Positions 57,384-64,000 of a DNA stretch of 64,000 nucleotides are shown here, piece by piece. The stretch comes from Erythrobacter sp. BLCC-B19. GTDB lineage: Bacteria > Pseudomonadota > Alphaproteobacteria > Sphingomonadales > Sphingomonadaceae. The translations under genes were made by a program, and so were the position numbers. The notes under the pieces were generated by a model. The model saw nothing but the letters and a program-made list of their open reading frames with translations. It ran no database searches and was not told the DNA's origin. The DNA is taken from contig NZ_CP117516.1 of assembly GCF_028621955.1 (NCBI RefSeq), forward strand, positions 2,688,001 through 2,752,000, written 5' to 3'. Positions within the stretch are counted from its first letter, which is position 1. The number at the start of each line of letters is the position of its first letter.

Positions 57384-58322
57384 ATGCGCGCGTTCATTTT
57401 TCCGGGGCAGGGTAGCCAGAAGGTCGGCATGGGAACGGAGCTTGCCGCGGCAAGCGAAGCGGCGCGTGACGTCTTCGGCGAGGTGGATGAGGCGCTGCGC
57501 CAGAACCTCACGGCGCTCATGCGCGACGGGCCGGAAGACCGGCTCACCCTCACCGAAAACGCCCAGCCTGCGATCATGGCCAATGCCATCGCCACCCTTC
57601 GGGTGCTCGAGCGTGACTTCGGCGTGAAGCTGCTCGAAACCGCCAACTGCGTCGCGGGCCATTCGCTGGGCGAATACACTGCGCTCGCCGCGATTGGCGC
57701 CTTCAGCCTCCCCAACACCGCGCGGCTCCTCAAGCTGCGGGGCTGGGCGATGCAGGCCGCTGTGCCGGTGGGCGAGGGGACGATGGCGGTCTTGCTAGGG
57801 GCCGACATCGAACAGGCCAAGGCACTGGCCGAAGCGGCCGCACAAGGCGAGGTCTGCGAGGTCGCCAACGACAATGACCCCTCGCAGGTCGTGCTCTCGG
57901 GCCACACCGGCGCGATCGAGCGGGCCGTGGCGCTGACAAAGGAGCACGGGATCAAGCGCGGCATGATCCTCAATGTCTCGGCCCCGTTCCATTCGTCGCT
58001 GATGGCGCCTGCGGCCGAGAAGATGGCCCATGCGCTCGCCGCAACCCCGCCCGGCGCGCTGGCATTGCCGCTTTATGCCAACGTCACCGCTGCCCCCGTC
58101 ACCGATCCCGAAGAGGAGCGCGCTCTGCTGGTCGAACAGGTCACGGGCCGCGTGCGCTGGCGCGAAAGCGTGCTTGCCATGCGCGCCGATGGGGTAGAAC
58201 ACTTCGTCGAACTGGGCGGCAAGGTGGTCGGCCCGATGGTGGGCCGGATCGACAAGGCGGCGCAGGTGACCAGCCTCGTCACCATGGCTGACCTTGAGGC
58301 CTTTGCGAAGGAGATCGCGTGA
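57384..58322 (+). CDS. fabD: Malonyl-CoA:ACP transacylase
   Basis: FabD loads malonyl groups onto ACP. The 312-residue protein has FPGQGSQKVGMG, the nucleophile Ser94 in GHSLGEYTA and His203 in APFHSSL. The start is ATG at 57384; the upstream frame lies in ldcA. The stop shares one base with the fabG start (TGATG). Confidence 0.95.
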   Translation: MRAFIFPGQGSQKVGMGTELAAASEAARDVFGEVDEALRQNLTALMRDGPEDRLTLTENAQPAIMANAIATLRVLERDFGVKLLETANCVAGHSLGEYTALAAIGAFSLPNTARLLKLRGWAMQAAVPVGEGTMAVLLGADIEQAKALAEAAAQGEVCEVANDNDPSQVVLSGHTGAIERAVALTKEHGIKRGMILNVSAPFHSSLMAPAAEKMAHALAATPPGALALPLYANVTAAPVTDPEEERALLVEQVTGRVRWRESVLAMRADGVEHFVELGGKVVGPMVGRIDKAAQVTSLVTMADLEAFAKEIA

Positions 58323-59080
58323 TGTTTTCACTGAAGGGCATGAACGCGCTGGTCACCGGCGCATCGGGCGGGATCGGGTCGAGCATTGCGCACGCGCTCG
58401 CCGCCCAGGGCGCGCGGTTGGCGCTGTCGGGCTCCAACGCGGCCAAGCTGCGCGCCTTCCGCGATGAATTGAACGAAGCCTACCCGCACGACCACGATGG
58501 CCATGTCGAGATCACCTGTGACCTCGGCAATGCCACGCAGGTGGAAGAACTGATCCCGGCGATGCTCGACACGCTGGGGACGGTCGACATCCTCGTCAAC
58601 AACGCCGGCATCACCCGTGACAATCTGGGGATGCGGATGAAGGACGAGGAATGGGATCAGGTGATCCGCATCAACCTCGAAGCCAGCTTCCGTCTGATGC
58701 GCGCCGCTGCCCGGCCGATGATGAAGGCGCGCTTCGGCAGGATCATCAACATCACCTCGGTGGTGGGGGCGACCGGCAATCCGGGCCAGATGAACTACTG
58801 CGCTGCCAAGGCGGGCCTGACCGGTATGACCAAGAGCTTCGCGCAGGAAGTCGCCAGCCGCGGGATCACCGCCAACTGCGTTGCCCCCGGCTTCATCCGC
58901 ACCGCGATGACCGCCGCCTTGGACGAAAAGCAGCAGGCCGCGATCAACAGCCGCATCCCGATGGGCCGGATGGGCGAGGGCGCGGAAATCGGCGCTGCAG
59001 TCGCTTTCCTCGCCAGCCGCGAGGCGGCTTACGTGACGGGCGAAACCCTCCACGTAAACGGCGGGATGGCGATGCTGTGA
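58322..59080 (+). CDS. fabG: 3-oxoacyl-ACP reductase
   Basis: FabG reduces 3-oxoacyl-ACP with NADPH. The 252-residue SDR has TGASGGIG, NNAGITRDNL, and catalytic Ser146, Tyr159 and Lys163. The NNAGITRDNL and YCAAKAG segments are diagnostic for FabG. The start is ATG 58322, one base inside the fabD stop; a GTG one codon earlier is possible. The usual acpP does not follow. Confidence 0.94.
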   Translation: MFSLKGMNALVTGASGGIGSSIAHALAAQGARLALSGSNAAKLRAFRDELNEAYPHDHDGHVEITCDLGNATQVEELIPAMLDTLGTVDILVNNAGITRDNLGMRMKDEEWDQVIRINLEASFRLMRAAARPMMKARFGRIINITSVVGATGNPGQMNYCAAKAGLTGMTKSFAQEVASRGITANCVAPGFIRTAMTAALDEKQQAAINSRIPMGRMGEGAEIGAAVAFLASREAAYVTGETLHVNGGMAML

Positions 59081-59637
59081 TCAAGGCGATTGGGCTGCTT
59101 CCTGCCGCGTTTGCAGCTCTTGCCGGGCCGGTATCGGCGGGTGAACTCGGATTTGTGCACCCGGCCGAAATCTGCATCGAGAAACGTGCTGACGCGGAGC
59201 TTGGCGCTCCAGCCGTCGATGCTGTTCTGGCCGCCGCGGGCTTGGCGCAGCCGCCATCCGATTTCGCCGCCCGCTTTGTTGCGATTGCCATCGATTGCGT
59301 GTCTGCGCATGGCCTGCCCGACACGAATGGCAGGCGGACTGGCGCAATGGTCACGGCCAAGGCCATGCGCGACGAGGCTGGACGCCGCTTTGCGGATCGC
59401 GGCTTTAGCGCCGCCTGGCTCGAAAGAGCCGTCGCACAGGTGCAGCCCGAAACCGGGGGCGATGCCACCCTGACCAGCGAAGCCGTTTATGATCTGATGC
59501 GGCAGGGGCCACCCGAGGGGCTTTCGATCAACGTCGAAAGTGGCGAGGAAGGGGACCGGCTTCTGGGTGTGCTGGTTCACGCCTATGTGTCAGGGGCCGT
59601 CCAACTTGCGCAATTGCGCGCCGAGGCTGCTCGCTGA
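59077..59637 (+). CDS. Exported protein of unknown function
   Basis: The 186-residue protein starts with GTG overlapping the fabG stop (GTGA, 59077-59080). A signal peptide of about 20 residues ends PVSAGE. The mature part is alpha-rich with two cysteines (AEICIEK, AIDCVSA) that could pair. No family was recognised. The 156 bp to dnaN contain TTTCCGG twice and a TTCCGGAA palindrome (about 59718-59732). Confidence 0.73.
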   Translation: MIKAIGLLPAAFAALAGPVSAGELGFVHPAEICIEKRADAELGAPAVDAVLAAAGLAQPPSDFAARFVAIAIDCVSAHGLPDTNGRRTGAMVTAKAMRDEAGRRFADRGFSAAWLERAVAQVQPETGGDATLTSEAVYDLMRQGPPEGLSINVESGEEGDRLLGVLVHAYVSGAVQLAQLRAEAAR

Positions 59638-59793
59638 GCTTGCGCTGCCCCCTTATCCCCAGCACAATGCCCCCGCGCATTGTCGCCAACTTGCCCGCCG
59701 CGATGCCTGCGCTAAGGTTTCCGGAACTTTCCGGCGCTTGAGGGCGATTCCTTTCGTCCCCGCGCAAGACACAGGACCGATAAGGGACAAGCG

Positions 59794-60921
59794 ATGAAGG
59801 CCACGATCGAACGCGCGACGCTGCTGCGGTGCCTTTCCCATGTTCAATCCGTGGTGGAGCGGCGCAACACCATTCCGATCCTCTCCAACGTGTTGATCGA
59901 CGCGGACGTGGGTGGCAGCGTGCGGGTGATGGCGACCGACCTCGACCTTCAGGTGGTCGAGACGATGAGCGCATCGTCCGTGGATCAGCCTGGCGCGATC
60001 ACGGTCTCGGCACACCTGCTGTTCGACATTGCGAGGAAGCTGCCCGAGGGGAGCCAAGTCAGCCTGACCACCAACGACAACCGTCTGGAGGTCAAGGCGG
60101 GCCGCTCGAACTTCAAGCTGCCGACCTTGCCGCGCGATGACTTCCCGGTGATCGTCGAAGGCGACCTGCCGACCAGCTTCGAAATTCCTGCGCGGCTGCT
60201 CGCCGAGCTGATCGACCGCACCCGCTTTGCGATCTCGACCGAAGAGACGCGCTATTACCTCAACGGCATCTTCCTGCACGTCACCGATGAGGACGAACCG
60301 TTGCTCAAGGCTGCCGCCACCGACGGCCACCGCCTTGCGCGCTTCACTCTGCCGCGCCCGGAAGGCGCTGCCGGGATGCCCGACGTGATCGTGCCGAGGA
60401 AGGCCGTGGGCGAGCTGCGCAAGCTGCTGGAAGAAGCGCTCGACAGCAATGTCCTGATCGACCTCAGCGCCAGCAAGATCCGCTTCACGCTCGGCGGCGA
60501 GGGCGGGGTGGTGCTCACCTCCAAGCTGATCGACGGGACCTTCCCCGATTACAGCCGCGTGATCCCGACCGCCAATGACAAGCTGCTGAAGGTCGATCCC
60601 AAGCTGTTCTTCTCGGGCGTCGACCGCGTCGCGACCATCGCCACCGAGAAGACCCGCGCGGTCAAGATCGGGCTGGATAACGACCGCGTGACGCTCTCGG
60701 TCACCTCGCCCGACAATGGCACGGCGGCTGAGGAACTGGCCGCCGAATACCGCGCCGAGGGGCTCGAGATCGGTTTCAACGCCAATTATCTCAAGGATAT
60801 CCTCGGCCAGATCGACAGCGACACGGTGGAACTCCACCTCGCCGATGCTGGCGCGCCGACGCTGATCCGCGAAAACGATCAGGCCCGCGCTCTCTATGTC
60901 CTAATGCCGATGCGAGTGTGA
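59794..60921 (+). CDS. dnaN: DNA polymerase III subunit beta (sliding clamp)
   Basis: The beta clamp tethers DNA polymerase III. The 375-residue protein has the three clamp domains: MKATIERATLLRCLSHVQ, VERRNTIPILSNVLI, ATDGHRLA and the C-terminal MPMRV end typical of clamps. The length is normal. It is not next to dnaA or recF, as is common in alphaproteobacteria. The following gene overlaps its stop. Confidence 0.96.
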   Translation: MKATIERATLLRCLSHVQSVVERRNTIPILSNVLIDADVGGSVRVMATDLDLQVVETMSASSVDQPGAITVSAHLLFDIARKLPEGSQVSLTTNDNRLEVKAGRSNFKLPTLPRDDFPVIVEGDLPTSFEIPARLLAELIDRTRFAISTEETRYYLNGIFLHVTDEDEPLLKAAATDGHRLARFTLPRPEGAAGMPDVIVPRKAVGELRKLLEEALDSNVLIDLSASKIRFTLGGEGGVVLTSKLIDGTFPDYSRVIPTANDKLLKVDPKLFFSGVDRVATIATEKTRAVKIGLDNDRVTLSVTSPDNGTAAEELAAEYRAEGLEIGFNANYLKDILGQIDSDTVELHLADAGAPTLIRENDQARALYVLMPMRV

Positions 60922-61280
60922 TGATGATGCGCAACCCGATCCTTGCCGCTGCAACCGCCGCCCTCTTGCTGTCCAGCCCCGCAGGCGCCCAGCAGGCGAC
61001 CGTGGACCAGAACCTCGACTGTGCGATCTGGGCCTCGTTCCGCCTTGGGGTTTCGCAGGATGAGGCCGAACGCACCGGCCTGATGATCGCCACCGCGTGG
61101 TTCATCGGGCTCTATGAAGGGCAGAGCGGCCGCAAGATCGGCGAGGTCATGGGCGCGCGCGCCATGGCGCTTTCCCCTCAGGAGGTGCAGGCGCTGGAGT
61201 CTTCGTGCCTGCCCCGGTTTCAGGACTTCGGCAATCGCATGACCAAGTTGGGTAGCGATCTGAAGGCTTCGGGCGGATAG
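60921..61280 (+). CDS. Small exported protein after dnaN
   Basis: The product of about 119 residues has a signal peptide (cleavage near GAQQA), two cysteines (NLDCAIW, ESSCLPR) and a mostly helical mature part. The start is one of four adjacent codons (GTG at 60918, ATGs at 60921, 60924 and 60927); the first ATG overlaps the dnaN stop by one base. No family was recognised. Confidence 0.72.
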   Translation: MMMRNPILAAATAALLLSSPAGAQQATVDQNLDCAIWASFRLGVSQDEAERTGLMIATAWFIGLYEGQSGRKIGEVMGARAMALSPQEVQALESSCLPRFQDFGNRMTKLGSDLKASGG

Positions 61281-61331
61281 GCCGCAGGCCCGCGCAAATG
61301 TCGGGTCGCCAGCAGACGGGATGAGGGAAAG

Positions 61332-62411
61332 ATGGCGCAGCAGATTCACGTCGAAAAGGCCGCGCTGACTCGCGCTGCTTTGGTCGAAGTCCCCCTTGCT
61401 ACGCTGGCCGAAGGCGCGGTGCGGCTCCAGATCGAGAGTTTCTCGGTCACCGCCAACAACGTCACCTATGCGGTGGTGGGCGACGGGTTCAAGTACTGGG
61501 ATTTCTTCCCCGCGCCCGAAGGCATGGGCATCGTGCCGATGTGGGGCCATGCGCGGGTGATCGAAAGCCGCTGCCCCGAGATCGCCGTGGGCGAGCGGGT
61601 CTATGGCTATCTGCCGATGGCAAGCCATCTCGATGTGATCCCGGGCAAGGTGACAGCCGGCGGGTTCGTCGATACGACCGACTATCGCCAGCCGATGAGC
61701 CCGGTCTACAACAGCTACACCCGCCTTGCCGCCGATCCGGAACATGATCCCGCGCGCGAGGCCGAACGGATGATCTTCGGCCCGCTGTTCCGCACCGGGT
61801 TCCTGATCGAGTATTTCCTGCGCGGCGCGGACTGGTTCGGCGCGCAGCAACTGGTCGTCACCAGTGCTTCGTCCAAGACCGCGATGGGGCTGGCAAGCGT
61901 TGCGCGGCAGACCTCGCCGGGGGTGAAGCGCATCGGCCTGACCTCCAAGGGCAATGTCGCCTTTGTCGAGGCCAGTGGGCTTTATGACGTGGTTTACGCC
62001 TATGATGACCTCGCCAGTGTGCCGGTGGCGCCGTCAGTCAGCGTCGATTTCGCCGGTAATGCCGAGCTGCTGGCGCGCATCCACCACCATTTCGGCGATG
62101 CGCTGGCGCAATCGGTGCTGGTGGGCGCGACCCATATCGAGGCGCGTTCGGTGTTCGGCGCAAACGCGCCGCTGCCCGGCCCCAAGCCGCAGCTGTTCTT
62201 CGCTCCCGACCACGCGGTCGCCTTCTTCAAGGCCCATGGCCCTGTGGAGGGCGGCAAGCTGGTCGCCGCCGCCTGGCACGAATTCCTGAAGGCGGCAGAA
62301 GGCACGATCACCATCGAACGCCACGCCGGGCTTGCCGCGGCGCGGGATGTGTTCACCACGATGGTCGCAGGCCAGATCGACCCGGCCAAGGGCATCGTGA
62401 TCGAGCCCTAG
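61332..62411 (+). CDS. DUF2855-family protein
   Basis: The 359-residue protein has a GroES-like N-terminus (VTANNVTYAVVGDGFKYWDF, in two parts) and a Rossmann-like part (VVTSASSKTAMGLASVA), like a degenerate medium-chain reductase. This pattern is the DUF2855 family, whose activity is unknown. It stands alone, convergent with the amidohydrolase, with 28 bp between. Confidence 0.85.
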   Translation: MAQQIHVEKAALTRAALVEVPLATLAEGAVRLQIESFSVTANNVTYAVVGDGFKYWDFFPAPEGMGIVPMWGHARVIESRCPEIAVGERVYGYLPMASHLDVIPGKVTAGGFVDTTDYRQPMSPVYNSYTRLAADPEHDPAREAERMIFGPLFRTGFLIEYFLRGADWFGAQQLVVTSASSKTAMGLASVARQTSPGVKRIGLTSKGNVAFVEASGLYDVVYAYDDLASVPVAPSVSVDFAGNAELLARIHHHFGDALAQSVLVGATHIEARSVFGANAPLPGPKPQLFFAPDHAVAFFKAHGPVEGGKLVAAAWHEFLKAAEGTITIERHAGLAAARDVFTTMVAGQIDPAKGIVIEP

Positions 62412-62439
62412 ACCGGATGCTTGCCGCAGCGGTGGCGGA

Positions 62440-64000
62440 TTACTCCGCCGCCTCGGCCAGCTCCACCCGCTGCGGCCCGCGGATCAGCCCGCCCGGTGTC
62501 TGGCCGGTCCATTGTCCGTCGCGGAAGGTGACAGTGCCGCTCTTGATCGTGGCGACATAGCCGGTCGCCTTCTGCAGCAACCGCTTGCCGCCCGCAGGCA
62601 GATCGAAAGCGAGCCACGGCTTGCCCAGCTTCAGCTTGTCCAAGTCGATCACGTTGAGATCGGCGAGATAGCCCGGCGCGATCACCCCGCGATCCTCAAG
62701 CCCGTAGAGCCGCGCGGTATCGCGGCACTGGCGCTTGATCGCCTGTTCCAGCGTGATCGTTGCCCCGCGGCGGCGCGACTTCACCCAGTGTTCGAGCATG
62801 AAGGTCGGCGATGCCGCATCGCAGATCGTCCCGCAATGCGCCCCGCCGTCCGACAGCGAATTGACCGTGTCGTCGGCGTGCTGGAGGGGGTGGAGGAAAT
62901 CGAGATTGCCGTCCGCATAGTTGAGGATCGGCAGGTATATGAAGCCCTTGCCCTCGTCGCGGCACAGCAGGTCATAGGCATATTCCTGCGGCGCCACGCC
63001 CGCTGCTGCCGCGCGCGCGTTGATGCTGGCATCGGCGGCGGGTTCGTAGTCGAAATCGGGGTCCATCTCGTATTGCAGCGTCCAGCCCATGCTGATCGCC
63101 ATGACGACCCCGCCGATGTCCTTGGGCGCATCGGTGTAGTCATTGGGCTCGGCGAGCATCTGCGCCTTGAAGGCCGGATCGAGCAGCTTCGCGCGCTGCT
63201 CCTCCCACGGCAGGCCTTCAATCGCCATCCAGCTTGGGCGGAAGCGGAAGGGGTGGACCGTGCCCTGCCATGCCATCACGATCCCGTTCCCGCGCAGCGC
63301 GATCTGGGCGACGATGTTGGCGCCATTGTCATTCTCTGCGCGCATCTGGGCGATCTGTTCGTCGAGCGACAATTCCTTGGCGATGGATTGCAGCGCGGCG
63401 AAGGTGACAGGGATCTTGGCTTCGCGGCTGAGCTTGCCCATCCAGTCGAACTCGTTCCATTCGCGCTTCAAATCGCTTGCCATTTCGAACACCGCATGGC
63501 CGCCTGCGGCGGTCGCGCGGCCCATGGCGTGGCCGATCGCGATCAGTTCTTCGGGCGTCGCGGTGGTGCCGGGAACGAGCTCGCCATCCACCGACTTGTG
63601 CAGCACCGTGCGCGAGGTCGAGAAGCCCAGCGCGCCGGCCCGCACGCCTTCCTCCACGATGGCCGCCATCGCCGCAATGTCCGCTTCCGTCGGCACCGCG
63701 CCGGGTTGTTCGCGGTCGCCCAGCACATAGGCGCGCACCGCGCCGTGGGGGACGTGGGTGCCGACATCGACCGTGCGGGGGAGCTTTTCGAGCGCGTCGA
63801 GATATTCGGGGAAGGTCTCCCAGTCCCAGGTCATCCCCTCCGCGAGCGCGGTGCCGGGAATGTCCTCCACCCCTTCCATCAGGCTGATGAGCCATTCGTG
63901 ACGGTCCGGCTTGGCGGGCGCGAAGCCGACGCCGCAATTGCCCATCACGACCGTCGTGACCCCGTGCCAGCTGGAGGGCGCCATTTCCTGATCCCAGGTG
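62440..64000 (-). CDS. N-acyl-D-amino-acid deacylase-type amidohydrolase, partial
   Basis: The frame runs off the right edge, so the N-terminus (with the first HxH metal pair) is missing. The 519 residues present have [37 protein letters not shown] and the C-terminal [17 protein letters not shown]. This is the amidohydrolase group that includes D-aminoacylases; the substrate is not certain. Confidence 0.87.
   Translation of the reverse strand, partial: TWDQEMAPSSWHGVTTVVMGNCGVGFAPAKPDRHEWLISLMEGVEDIPGTALAEGMTWDWETFPEYLDALEKLPRTVDVGTHVPHGAVRAYVLGDREQPGAVPTEADIAAMAAIVEEGVRAGALGFSTSRTVLHKSVDGELVPGTTATPEELIAIGHAMGRATAAGGHAVFEMASDLKREWNEFDWMGKLSREAKIPVTFAALQSIAKELSLDEQIAQMRAENDNGANIVAQIALRGNGIVMAWQGTVHPFRFRPSWMAIEGLPWEEQRAKLLDPAFKAQMLAEPNDYTDAPKDIGGVVMAISMGWTLQYEMDPDFDYEPAADASINARAAAAGVAPQEYAYDLLCRDEGKGFIYLPILNYADGNLDFLHPLQHADDTVNSLSDGGAHCGTICDAASPTFMLEHWVKSRRRGATITLEQAIKRQCRDTARLYGLEDRGVIAPGYLADLNVIDLDKLKLGKPWLAFDLPAGGKRLLQKATGYVATIKSGTVTFRDGQWTGQTPGGLIRGPQRVELAEAAE

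Overview
The window is GC-rich (roughly two thirds G+C by eye) chromosomal DNA of an alphaproteobacterium, most likely Sphingomonadales and probably Erythrobacteraceae (Erythrobacter/Porphyrobacter-like). This rests on the gene order trpF-trpB-trpA-accD-folC, an F0-only ATP synthase operon with separate b' and b subunits (atpI-B-E-F'-F), a TIGR02300-type zinc-ribbon protein, an S16 protein with a long Ala/Glu tail, and many exported peptidases. The genus is inference. No phage, plasmid, transposase, CRISPR array or rRNA was seen. There is one tRNA gene (Ala, GGC).

Layout. 1-6010: the end of an AmpG-like permease, then on the minus strand trpF-trpB-(66-aa membrane protein)-trpA-accD-folC, and a small lipoprotein gene. 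6007-9332: purB-lapA-like-pyrF-VOC-GNAT (minus). 9383-12015: radC coupled to an OafA-type acyltransferase. 12091-16014: ydbH-ynbE-ydbL, an envelope lipid-transport set, followed by a hairpin-rich 0.4-kb spacer. 16414-19079: F0 ATP synthase operon and terminator. 19083-26535 (minus): aroA, three small membrane proteins, an exported alpha/beta hydrolase and cmk, every junction a 4-bp overlap, then rpsA, gloB and a quinone oxidoreductase. 26709-33704: TIGR02300 gene, tRNA-Ala, then ffh-rpsP-rimM, four inserted genes, and trmD-rplS with a terminator. 33836-38796: DPP-IV-like peptidase, then asd coupled to three small genes. 38797-42740: MarR-EmrA-EmrB efflux operon with a readable operator/promoter, and a divergent hydrolase. 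42805-47037: ACE-type M2 peptidase, RimK with its aspartyl-protease-like partner, and a DUF4019-like protein. 47050-50589 (minus): rpsF-rpsR-rplI, then amn-SDR. 50798-58322: DUF808 and GST genes, PmtA-like methyltransferase, acyl-CoA synthetase, the divergent peptidoglycan-recycling genes mpl and ldcA, and fabD. 58322-64000: fabG, a secreted protein, dnaN, another secreted protein, a DUF2855 protein and the end of a D-aminoacylase-type amidohydrolase.

Most of this is core metabolism. The less ordinary content is (a) small, AT-richer membrane-protein genes inserted with exact stop/start overlaps into the trp, aroA-cmk and ffh-rplS operons; (b) two copies of a long dispersed palindrome with CGTCATTGCGAG ends, each abutting a translation start; (c) a different inverted-repeat element just after ydbL; (d) paired strong hairpins directly after atpE; (e) a marR promoter whose spacer holds the operator and whose -10 box predicts a leaderless mRNA; and (f) a GRDP-like/TIGR04222 pair with a Gly-Cys tail inside the ribosome-biogenesis operon. 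No clearly new defence or mobile system was found.
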